Source of the DNA: a bacterium | GTDB taxonomy: Bacteria > Patescibacteriota > Minisyncoccia > UBA6257 > JAGOQP01 | DNA length: 44,627 bases | NCBI GenBank assembly: GCA_021844025.1 | Contig: JAKBUF010000004.1 | Coordinates: 1 to 44,627, forward strand | Direction of reading: 5' to 3' | Part shown: piece by piece, positions 1-7,235 of the stretch | Layout: every line of letters starts with the position of its first letter | How positions within the stretch are numbered: position 1 is the first letter of the stretch | Position numbers and translations under genes: made by a program | Notes under the pieces: generated by a model | What the model was told of the DNA's origin: nothing | Database searches by the model: none | The model's input: only the letters and a program-made list of their open reading frames with translations

Positions 1-82
1 GACCGCTATATCCTTTTTTCACTAAGTATTCTATCTCCTGACGTTCAACGTAGGAGAGATTTGTGGTGTGTATCTGACGCAT
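1..82 (-). CDS. N-terminal fragment of an IS30-family-like transposase (HTH), truncated by window start
   Basis: Minus-strand translation from ATG at 82: MRQIHTTNLSYVERQEIEYLVKKGYSG..., resembling the HTH_38-type N-terminus of IS30 transposases. Not in the ORF track. Confidence 0.6.
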   Translation of the reverse strand, partial: MRQIHTTNLSYVERQEIEYLVKKGYSG

Positions 83-236
83 ACTTCTATGCTAGCAGAG
101 TGTCCGTAGATATTCCGGAATTGGCGACAACGCTTAATTTAGCAGCAAAAATATAGAACAAGATCTATCACTGGTTAGTCTGATGTTTCTGAAATGTAGT
201 AAGAAACGATGGGCGACCACAACATAGGAGGCACTT

Positions 237-926
237 ATGCCACGTACAAAAAAATCTGCATTCGCACTAACTTCTGCGTTTATGTTATTTACTGCTTGGG
301 CGGCCGACCTCTTCAAAGAAGTAAAAGAACTCGGAGGTAATGAACAACTGATCTATGATTTCTTTGCAAAAAAATCAAACATTAAAGAACTTGCGCAATC
401 AATCATTGGTTCGGTTGAAAAAGTTGTAAAAAAACTTTTCCCCGGTAACGAGTACTTGAAACTTATCTCGGGTGAGAAAGAAATCATTATTGATGTTTGT
501 GACGGTACCGAACTTCTTTCCGAGGCCACTGATACTTTCGTATCAATTGATCCCGATTTTAGAAATTACGATGCGAATGAAAAAGGTAATACAACCGAAG
601 CAACAAAAGTTGGGGTGTATGAGTTAATTAAAGACTCACAATTTACCGATTTCTTTAATTCTGTCGGTGTGGGTTTAGATAAATTATGCTTTACTCACCA
701 TCAGATCAAAAAGTTTGTTAATTCACACCGGAATTGGTTACGGGCTAACGGGTACGCAACGTTCTTTCTCTTTAAATCAGAAGGAAAGTTCTTCGTTTCC
801 AACGTGCACGTCAACGTTGTTGGTACGCTCAGCGTGAGCGTGTACCGACTTGAGCTCGGCCTTCTGTGGAGTGCGCAGGGCCGTCCTCGGGTGGTTATTC
901 CGCAACTGGATATTACTGCCCTTTAG
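237..926 (+). CDS. DGR target (variable) protein with N-terminal hydrophobic segment and C-terminal variable region
   Basis: 229-aa ORF with upstream AGGAGG. The C-terminal FFVSNVHVNVVGTLSVSVYRLELGLLWSAQGRPRVVIP is encoded by a near-copy of the template repeat at 1261-1374. Confidence 0.9.
   Translation: MPRTKKSAFALTSAFMLFTAWAADLFKEVKELGGNEQLIYDFFAKKSNIKELAQSIIGSVEKVVKKLFPGNEYLKLISGEKEIIIDVCDGTELLSEATDTFVSIDPDFRNYDANEKGNTTEATKVGVYELIKDSQFTDFFNSVGVGLDKLCFTHHQIKKFVNSHRNWLRANGYATFFLFKSEGKFFVSNVHVNVVGTLSVSVYRLELGLLWSAQGRPRVVIPQLDITAL
789..902 (+). repeat. DGR variable repeat (VR)
   Basis: Ungapped 114-bp alignment to 1261-1374 (offset 472). 16 mismatches, 14 at TR adenines (807, 817, 820, 832, 843, 855, 856, 859, 861, 862, 871, 879, 880, 886), plus G to T at 798 and C to T at 818. 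The 3' end TCGGGTGGTTATTCCG is invariant. Confidence 0.95.
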
Positions 927-946
927 ATCTTTTTCTCTTTTTTCTT

Positions 947-998
947 TATCCCTTTAGTCCTTTGGTACTTTGTACCTTGAGATTAAGGGGATATTTTT
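947..998 (+). terminator. Long hairpin plus T-run just after the VR/target stop
   Basis: TATCCCTTTAG...GGTACtttGTACC...ATTAAGGGGATA followed by TTTTT. Outer stem about 11 bp with G-U pairs, inner 5-bp stem. Confidence 0.55.
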
Positions 999-1090
999 AT
1001 ATGCTGTACGTGTAATTCTATATTGCCATGCGATTACGGTTGCAGGGCTAGGGTTATGAAATACTATGCTTGAGAGTTTTGTGGGATACG

Positions 1091-1110
1091 CCTGCCTGCC
1101 GGTAGGCAGG
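1091..1110. repeat. Small GC-rich intergenic palindrome CCTGCCTGCCGGTAGGCAGG
   Basis: Inverted repeat CCTGCC/GGCAGG in the otherwise noncoding TR upstream region. Confidence 0.5.
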
Positions 1111-1260
1111 TCTTACAAAAGAGTGGGTATACTATTTCAAACAAAAAATATCCAGTTAGTGCGCTGTGCTAAAGAGCTTCTATGCTCTGCATGAGATTCA
1201 ATTCCAAGATATTGTCTTATATGAATCAAGGAATGGTGGTGGGGAAGGCACGGTGTATAT

Positions 1261-1374
1261 TTCTTCGTTGCCAACGTGAACGTCAACGACGATGGTACGC
1301 TCAACGTGAGCGTGAACCGACTTGAGAACGACAATCTGTGGAATGCGCAGAACCGTCATCGGGTGGTTATTCCG
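1261..1374 (+). repeat. DGR template repeat (TR)
   Basis: Noncoding near-copy of the VR. Its reading frame is rich in AAC/AAT codons (ANVNVNDDGTLNVSVNRLENDNLWNAQNRHRVVIP), typical of DGR templates. Confidence 0.95.
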
Positions 1375-1387
1375 AAACCTGGTATTT

Positions 1388-1419
1388 CTCCCGTCAGTTT
1401 TTGGCGGGAGTTTTCTTTT
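1388..1419 (+). terminator. Rho-independent terminator immediately 3' of TR
   Basis: CTCCCGTCA GTTTT TGGCGGGAG then TTTTCTTTT: 9-bp stem (one G-U) with a T-rich tail on the + strand. Confidence 0.75.
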
Positions 1420-1738
1420 CTAGTCCTTGTTTCCATCCATATAGTATCCGTCCCATTTCAGCGAGTAATTCTGAAAGTTGGATATACTGTGTTTGAGAAA
1501 TGCATTTATTTTCCCACGCAAGTTGCAAAAAGAATTTGATTCCTTCAAGTTTAGAAACAGCAAGAATGAGTTTGGGTATTTTCTGCTCACAAGAAAGATA
1601 AAGTGAGATAAAAATTAGCTCAAGTAGATCGAGAAAATAACTTTCTATTTTTCCGCCCAAGGTATAGCGATGTGTTTTGGGAAATTGAGCATATAGAGAA
1701 AACCAAAGTGCGTACGTTATCTTTCCTTTCACAAGCAC
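1394..1738 (-). CDS. avd: Avd-like four-helix-bundle DGR accessory protein
   Basis: C-terminal part of ORF 1394..1903(-): VLVKGKITYALWFSLYAQFPKTHRYTLGGKIESYFLDLLELIFISLYLSCEQKIPKLILAVSKLEGIKFFLQLAWENKCISQTQYIQLSELLAEMGRILYGWKQ, matching the Avd / 23S IVP-like pattern. Start set at GTG 1738; the exact start is uncertain. Confidence 0.8.
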   Translation of the reverse strand: MLVKGKITYALWFSLYAQFPKTHRYTLGGKIESYFLDLLELIFISLYLSCEQKIPKLILAVSKLEGIKFFLQLAWENKCISQTQYIQLSELLAEMGRILYGWKQGLEKKTPAKN

Positions 1739-1750
1739 CGAAGGTGCTGT

Positions 1751-1760
1751 GGGGGGGGGG
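1751..1760. repeat. Homopolymer G(10) tract between divergent avd and RT starts
   Basis: Seen directly: gctgtGGGGGGGGGGtgaaac. Confidence 0.9.
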
Positions 1761-1787
1761 TGAAACGTGTTTTTGCATATTTGTTGT

Positions 1788-2762
1788 ATGTTTGAAAAAA
1801 TAATTTCTTTGGAAAATCTATATAGTGCGTGGGAAGAGTTCCTGCGTGGCAAACGAAATAAAGCAGATGTGCAGGTATTTTCTTTACGACTCTCTGATGG
1901 CATTCTCTCACTTCATAAGGATCTCGTCAATAAATCCTATACCCATGGAGGATATTCTGCCTTCAAAGTTTCCGATCCAAAACCTCGTCAAATCCACAAA
2001 GCTCCCGTACGTGATCGGCTTTTACATCATGCGATGTATAGAGTTTTATATCCCTATTTTGATACAAAGTTTATCGCAGATTCTTTTTCCTGTCGGAATG
2101 ATAAAGGGTCGCATCGTGCGTTATATCGTTTTCAGCACTATGTGCAGATAGTCAGTAAAAATAACACCAAACAGTGTTGGATATTGAAATGCGATATACG
2201 GAAGTTTTTTGCAAATATCAACCACGAGGTATTACTCGCCATACTACACAGACATATTACTGATACAAATGTCTTATGGTTGTGTGAACGAATTGTTAGA
2301 AGTTTTGAGAGTTCTTCGGGGAAAGGGTTACCATTGGGGAATCTTACCTCACAATTATTTGCAAATGTGTACCTGAATGAACTAGATCAATTTGTAAAAC
2401 ACAAATTACAAGTAAAATACTATATCAGATATGCGGATGATTTTGTGTTGTTTTCTTCTTGTAAAAATGAACTAGAGGGTTATTTGCTAAAGATGAAGAA
2501 CTTTCTAGAAGAAAACCTAAAAATGTCGCTTCATAAAGATAAAGTTTCTATACAAAGCATTGGATCGGGAGTGGACTTCCTTGGATGGGTACATTTTCCT
2601 GATCATCGGATATTGCGAAAAGCAACAAGAAAAAGAATGTTCCGACGTTTACAGATGCATCGTGCCCCAGAGACTCTAAATTCGTATAAGGGATTACTAA
2701 AACATGGGAATGCACACAAAATTAAAGAACAAATTGACTCAAACTTTTTATCAAGTTTGTAG
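1788..2762 (+). CDS. DGR-type reverse transcriptase
   Basis: Starts MFEKIISLENLYSAWEEFLRGKR. RT motifs KCDIRKFFANINH, GLPLGNLTSQLFANVYLNELD (DGR-type SQ motif), YYIRYADDFVLF and VDFLGW. Confidence 0.93.
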   Translation: MFEKIISLENLYSAWEEFLRGKRNKADVQVFSLRLSDGILSLHKDLVNKSYTHGGYSAFKVSDPKPRQIHKAPVRDRLLHHAMYRVLYPYFDTKFIADSFSCRNDKGSHRALYRFQHYVQIVSKNNTKQCWILKCDIRKFFANINHEVLLAILHRHITDTNVLWLCERIVRSFESSSGKGLPLGNLTSQLFANVYLNELDQFVKHKLQVKYYIRYADDFVLFSSCKNELEGYLLKMKNFLEENLKMSLHKDKVSIQSIGSGVDFLGWVHFPDHRILRKATRKRMFRRLQMHRAPETLNSYKGLLKHGNAHKIKEQIDSNFLSSL

Positions 2763-2765
2763 TTT

Positions 2766-5327
2766 TTATTCCCAATGTATTTGTTTTTCAAAGAGTTTTA
2801 TATAAGTAGCTAGGAGTGGGTGATCGTGCAACTGAGGATCTCTTTGCATAAGATGTTGCACTGATTCATACACATCTTTTACCATGGTTGGGTTTTGCAG
2901 TGCTTCCATTGCTAAATCAGGAAGTCCTGTTTGTTCGGTTCCCAGAAATTGCCCCGGTCCACGGAATTTTAAATCCATCTCCGCAAGCTCAAATCCATTT
3001 TTTGCAGATATAAGCGCCTTGAGTCGATCAAGAGTTATTTTTGAGTGGCTGTCGGTAAATAAAAAACAGTATGATTGATGCTGTGCCCTACCCACTCGTC
3101 CGCGGAATTGATACAACTGTGAAAGCCCAAAATGTTCAGATCCTTCAATAATCATGAGTGTGGCGTTGGGCACATCTACCCCCACTTCAATCACTGAAGT
3201 GGCAACTAGAATGTCTAGTTCATGATCTTTAAATTTTTTCATTACCGTGTTTTTTTCTATTGCCTTTAGTTGCCCATGCAACATACCAACTCGTAACTGG
3301 GGAAATACAGTTTTTGATAATTTTTTATACTCATCTTCAACATTTTTAACATCTAGTTGTGCAAGTTGCCGCGGGGTGAGTTTTTGTTCCGGATCTGCGG
3401 GTTGAATGCGTGGGCAAATTACAAATACTTGTCGTCCTTCTTTTATCTGTGAGCGCACAAATGCGTATGCGGTTGCTCGGTGTTGTGCGGGGACAATACG
3501 GGTGTCTATTTTTTTACGATTTTTAGGTAATTCGTTAATGGTGGAAAGTTCTAAATCTCCCAGTAGGGTGAGTGCGAGCGTGCGGGGAATAGGAGTGGCA
3601 CTCATGCTGAGTAAATGTGGACTGTAGTTCCGATGCGAACGATGCAAATTAGATTCGAATAACACGAACGAAGAGTTTAAAATTCGTTTTGCTTTTAGAT
3701 ATTTTTGTTGGAAATCAATAAGAAGCCCAAGCTTTAAATTTTTTGATTTTAGATACCTCATGGTTTGCGCATAATCTTCTTTCGTGAAAAATGGTTTTGC
3801 TTTAACTTCGATAAGTATTTTCCCATCTATAATAAAATCAGCAAAGTTTGATTTTCTTCCACCCACCTCTATAGCGGATTCTCTTTCATACGGAATCTTT
3901 TTTTCTTTTAGTTGTTGTTCTAATTCATCTGCATATTGACGTTCTCGTGCAAATCGCCCTAATTTATCTTGTACGTTAAAGAAAATACCCTGCAATGTAT
4001 AAGACAATTCCTTTTCTACAATTTTTTCATCATCCGTATTTTGTTCGCCAAATTCGAGTAAATTCGCATTGTTTGCATCGAATAATAAAGCTCTCTGGGC
4101 TACGCCGAATCGATGTTGTTCGTCAATAATAACCAACCCTACTTCATTAAATGAAATATTTTTTTGTATAACCGCGTGAGTTCCAATGATGATTTTTATT
4201 TTCCCCGAAGCAATGTACGCACGCAATTCTTTTTTGGTAATTTCTCGTTCCAACCCTTTTCCTAAAAACAACACGGTACGCGATGCGGTTAGTAGCCCCA
4301 CCCCACCTTCAAACTCCTCAAAAAAATTGGTGAATGTGTGATAGTGCTGTTGTGCCAAAACTTCAGTTGGGGCCATAAATACTGCTTGTTTACCGTGTGA
4401 CGCAGTTACTAATGCTGCTAGTGCTGCCACCACGGTTTTTCCTGACCCTACATCTCCTTGTAGTAATCGATGTGTGGCATGTGGTAGGGCAATATCTTGT
4501 AATATGTCTTGCAACGCGTGTTGTTGCCCCTCGGTTAGTTCAAATGGTATATAGGAAAGATATTTCGATATTTGTTTGGAGGTGTGGGGGAGTGCATATG
4601 ATACACGACGAGTAATTTCGTTTTTTTGATTTGTTTTTATAAGTTGAAGTAAAAATAAATCTTGATACATAAATCGTTTCCGTGCCTGTTGTGTTTGCAA
4701 TAATGATTCGGGTTTGTGCATTTGTACAAACGCCTCAGCAAGTATGGGGAATGTATGCTGCTGCATGATGCTCTCGGGAAGAAACTCCTTAGATGTTTTG
4801 GCAATGGGTAGTACTTTTTCCATAACAAATCGGATTCCCTTAGAGGTAATTCCTTTTGTTTCTGAATATATAGGAACTAACCTACCGGTGTGTCGAGGAA
4901 TATATGAATCTCTTGAAATAATCTCAAATTCGGGAGACTGAAATTGAGCGCGTTTACCCGTAAATGAAACCTTGCCTGCAATGTTAATTGCAAGGCCTTC
5001 TTTTAATTGATTCAGTAAAAATCGTTGATTAAACCACACCGCTTCTGCTTTCCCGCTCTCATCAACAATACGAGCGGTAATAACTAGATATTTTTTCCAT
5101 TTAGTTTTTGATACGGAGAGTTTTTCAATGGTGCCGTGTATGGTGGCAATTTCATTTGGCTGTAGTTGCGCAATTGGTTTTATAGCAGAAAAATCTTGGT
5201 ATCGAAATGGAAAATAATATAAAAGATCTTTTACGGTTTTTAGTTGTAATTTTTCAAGTTTAGCGGCAAATAGAGGTCCAATGCCTTTTATATGTGTGAG
5301 TGGAGTTGATAAAGATGCCAAGTCCAT
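2766..5327 (-). CDS. recG: ATP-dependent DNA helicase RecG with an about 150-aa in-frame insertion
   Basis: LTHIKGIGPLFAAKL, LLQGDVGSGKTVVA, DEQHRFGVAQR, SMSATPIPRTLALT, QLYQFRGRVGRAQHQSYCFLF. Confidence 0.95.
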   Translation of the reverse strand: MDLASLSTPLTHIKGIGPLFAAKLEKLQLKTVKDLLYYFPFRYQDFSAIKPIAQLQPNEIATIHGTIEKLSVSKTKWKKYLVITARIVDESGKAEAVWFNQRFLLNQLKEGLAINIAGKVSFTGKRAQFQSPEFEIISRDSYIPRHTGRLVPIYSETKGITSKGIRFVMEKVLPIAKTSKEFLPESIMQQHTFPILAEAFVQMHKPESLLQTQQARKRFMYQDLFLLQLIKTNQKNEITRRVSYALPHTSKQISKYLSYIPFELTEGQQHALQDILQDIALPHATHRLLQGDVGSGKTVVAALAALVTASHGKQAVFMAPTEVLAQQHYHTFTNFFEEFEGGVGLLTASRTVLFLGKGLEREITKKELRAYIASGKIKIIIGTHAVIQKNISFNEVGLVIIDEQHRFGVAQRALLFDANNANLLEFGEQNTDDEKIVEKELSYTLQGIFFNVQDKLGRFARERQYADELEQQLKEKKIPYERESAIEVGGRKSNFADFIIDGKILIEVKAKPFFTKEDYAQTMRYLKSKNLKLGLLIDFQQKYLKAKRILNSSFVLFESNLHRSHRNYSPHLLSMSATPIPRTLALTLLGDLELSTINELPKNRKKIDTRIVPAQHRATAYAFVRSQIKEGRQVFVICPRIQPADPEQKLTPRQLAQLDVKNVEDEYKKLSKTVFPQLRVGMLHGQLKAIEKNTVMKKFKDHELDILVATSVIEVGVDVPNATLMIIEGSEHFGLSQLYQFRGRVGRAQHQSYCFLFTDSHSKITLDRLKALISAKNGFELAEMDLKFRGPGQFLGTEQTGLPDLAMEALQNPTMVKDVYESVQHLMQRDPQLHDHPLLATYIKLFEKQIHWE
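3624..4073 (-). other. In-frame insertion inside recG encoding a GxxExxY / PD-(D/E)xK-like domain
   Basis: Residues about 419-568: LSYTLQGIFFNVQDKLGRFARERQYADELEQQLKEKKIPYERESAIEVGGRKSNFADFIIDGKILIEVKAKPFFTKEDYAQTMRYLKSKNLKLGLLIDFQQKYLKAKRIL, with D..(x9)..EVK. Confidence 0.8.
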
Positions 5328-5430
5328 ATATTACAGTATAGCATATGAAAGGGTTGATTTTGTTTGGGGTTAGTATATATACTGCAATCAGCAACTAATC
5401 CAATTACTAATACTAACCGAAGGAGTTATT

Positions 5431-5691
5431 ATGGCTGCTCTAATAATATACGGAGACCCAGACTTTTTTCTCCCAACTATTCTTATGGGAGGATATATAA
5501 CCGATGCGGCGCAGGACGATCCTGTGCGTAGAAAAGTTTTCATCCCCCCTGCCTTTCAAATGTTTATGGATCGGCATGGGAGTGGGCAATCGGGTATGTT
5601 CGGTCCGGGTTCTCGTAAGGGAAGGGTGAACATTATTAAGGGGCAGGAATTTGTTCAAACCCTCCATAATTCACTTGTGTCAAATTTTTAA
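5431..5691 (+). CDS. Hypothetical 86-aa protein
   Basis: RBS GAAGGAG upstream of ATG; followed by a terminator hairpin. Confidence 0.6.
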   Translation: MAALIIYGDPDFFLPTILMGGYITDAAQDDPVRRKVFIPPAFQMFMDRHGSGQSGMFGPGSRKGRVNIIKGQEFVQTLHNSLVSNF

Positions 5692-5697
5692 GGGTAT

Positions 5698-5725
5698 GCC
5701 GCTTCGTGCGGCTACTTTTTTTATT
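5698..5725 (+). terminator. Rho-independent terminator
   Basis: GCCGC TTCGT GCGGC ta CTTTTTTT. Confidence 0.6.
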
Positions 5726-5747
5726 TATTTTAATGTATACTTACGGT

Positions 5748-6263
5748 ATGGAAAATAAAGATACCCAGGTAAAACTAGATGAGAATCAAGAAGCTAGTAG
5801 CTTGTTTTCGTGGAGTATTCCCAGTCACGAACACCAAGAGCGTAGCTTTGGTTTTTTTGTTTGGATTATTTCAGTGATGGTTATTTTGCTTTTGTTTTCT
5901 GTTTGGCAAAAAAACTTTCTTTTTGGGATCTTTATTCTCATGGCATCGGGGACTGTTCTCTTTTTGTCTTTACAGCATCCCGAAACACATGAATTTGCTC
6001 TCACGGATAAATTTATTGTATTTGGTAATTATCAAGACACTCATACCTATAGCGAATTTTCTCATTTTGATGTGCAGGAGTTTTCTGATATTGATACAGA
6101 GATATTCCTTGCGTTTAAAGATAAGAAGCGTGCCCCCATTCATATGCGTATTTATCGGGGAGATGAACAAAAAATTGTTGCTATTTTAAAGGAGAAGAAA
6201 TTAGTAGAAAAAGAAATTGATGTTTCATTGTTTGAATCTATCTCTAAATTGTTGGGGGTATAG
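5748..6263 (+). CDS. Small two-TM membrane protein, conserved hypothetical type
   Basis: MENKDTQVKLDENQEASSLFSWSIPSHEHQERSFGFFVWIISVMVILLLFSVWQKNFLFGIFILMASGTVLFLSL... Start chosen at the internal ATG 5748. Confidence 0.7.
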   Translation: MENKDTQVKLDENQEASSLFSWSIPSHEHQERSFGFFVWIISVMVILLLFSVWQKNFLFGIFILMASGTVLFLSLQHPETHEFALTDKFIVFGNYQDTHTYSEFSHFDVQEFSDIDTEIFLAFKDKKRAPIHMRIYRGDEQKIVAILKEKKLVEKEIDVSLFESISKLLGV

Positions 6264-6338
6264 ATTCATTGCAATACTCTACGTTTTTTGGTATGGTTTT
6301 TTTACCCCGTATTCAGACAACGTAATTCATTTTTAAGA

Positions 6339-6390
6339 GCACCCGTTGTTCAACGGACCCCGAAGGATACTTCGTATCCAACGGGGTAAG
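6339..6390 (+). ncRNA. Structured leader element upstream of tRNA-Arg(GCG), copy 1
   Basis: GCACCCGTTGTTCAACGGA CCCCG AA GGATAC TTC GTATCC AA CGGGG TAAG. Same architecture as 21292-21343 with compensatory changes. Confidence 0.6.
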
Positions 6391-6423
6391 GTAGGACGAC
6401 AAGATTGTTTATCCCGTCTAAAT

Positions 6424-6498
6424 GCGCCCATCGTTCAATGGATAGGACGCGGGATTGCGGATCCCGTAATCGAGGTTCGACTCCTCGTGGGCGCACCA
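6424..6498 (+). tRNA. tRNA-Arg (anticodon GCG), CCA encoded
   Basis: GCGCCCA TC GTTC AATGGATA GGAC G CGGGA TTGCGGA TCCCG TAAT CGAGG TTCGACT CCTCG TGGGCGC ACCA folds as a cloverleaf. Confidence 0.93.
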
Positions 6499-6575
6499 GA
6501 ATCTGACTTTTTGATTTTTTTGACGCCATTTCGTGGGCGGCTCGCAGAGCCGCCCATTGATTTTGCCCCGACGAA

Positions 6576-6986
6576 TCAAGGCCGCTCGGCCCGGATGATC
6601 TCATCTCGTATCTCATCGTATAAGACCAACTGGTTCGGCCGGGACATGAACATCCTACACAAATCATTGAGTTGATCTCGCATCGGGATTACTGATCCCT
6701 TAAAACGGATCGTGCCGTCGGAATATGTCGCCAGGCCATTGATCTCCATCTCCTGCTTAAGTTGTTGGACTATCAAGTTGCAAGGTGTGTGTTCAGCAAT
6801 TCGTTTCTGGCTTTTTACACCATTGTCGTGCAACTCAGCGATTTCCTGACGGAGCGTTTTTATTTCGGATATAAGCAGGCGCAAAAGAATTTCGATCGGG
6901 ATTTCTCTGATCGAAAAACAATAAACTATTTTGATACTTACAATGGAATATCGGGTTGTCATTTTCATAGTCATTTTTTCTAACAC
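6576..6986 (-). CDS. Hypothetical protein, coiled-coil plus possible winged-helix C-terminus
   Basis: 136-aa ORF: ISEIKTLRQEIAELHDNG... and SDGTIRFKGSVIPMRDQLNDLCRMFMSRPNQLVLYDEIRDEI. Confidence 0.45.
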   Translation of the reverse strand: MLEKMTMKMTTRYSIVSIKIVYCFSIREIPIEILLRLLISEIKTLRQEIAELHDNGVKSQKRIAEHTPCNLIVQQLKQEMEINGLATYSDGTIRFKGSVIPMRDQLNDLCRMFMSRPNQLVLYDEIRDEIIRAERP

Positions 6987-6995
6987 CTAAACGAA

Positions 6996-7044
6996 ACGAG
7001 CTCGTAACCCAACTATCAAAATCGATAGTGGATTACGAGCTCGT
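6996..7044. repeat. Long inverted repeat / hairpin
   Basis: ACGAGCTCGTAA cccaactatcaaaatcgatagtgga TTACGAGCTCGT: perfect 12-bp arms plus partial inner pairing ACTATC/GATAGT. Confidence 0.75.
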
Positions 7045-7157
7045 GGGCAAGGAATACCGTTCAGGTCGCCCCGTGAGGCGAAGTTATTTAGTTGTTGAAT
7101 TTATTATAGCACTTTTTAGCAAACCTACCCAAAATCACTGACTTTTCCACAGGGCAG

Positions 7158-7189
7158 TTGACATATAGGATATAGGGGTATATCCTATA
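7158..7189 (+). promoter_or_regulatory. Promoter with embedded CsoR-type operator
   Basis: TTGACA (7158-7163), 17 bp, TATCCT (7181-7186). Perfect palindrome TATAGGATATA-GGGG-TATATCCTATA spans 7164-7189. Confidence 0.8.
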
Positions 7190-7235
7190 CTGTAAGGACT
7201 GTAAGGTCGATGCCAAATTAAGTAATTCCACAAAT

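Noticed and set aside
1137-1334. Minus-strand ORF over the TR
   Set aside because: Antisense of the TR and its flank; no RBS or family resemblance.
1276-1539. ORF-track CDS MNVNDDGTLNVSVNRLENDNLW...
   Set aside because: It is the DGR template repeat read in frame, running through a terminator and antisense avd. It is not a gene.
1788-2762. RT as group II intron or retron
   Set aside because: No maturase/HNH domain or intron boundaries. It has the LPLGNLTSQ motif and an adjacent adenine-biased TR/VR pair, which fit a DGR.
3624-4073. Intein in RecG
   Set aside because: No Cys/Ser at the N-junction, no HN-(C/S/T) at the C-junction, and too short with no HINT blocks.
6346-6675. ORFs on both strands across 6346-6675
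   Set aside because: They translate tRNA-Arg and its leader (spurious RGVEPRLRDPQ-type products).
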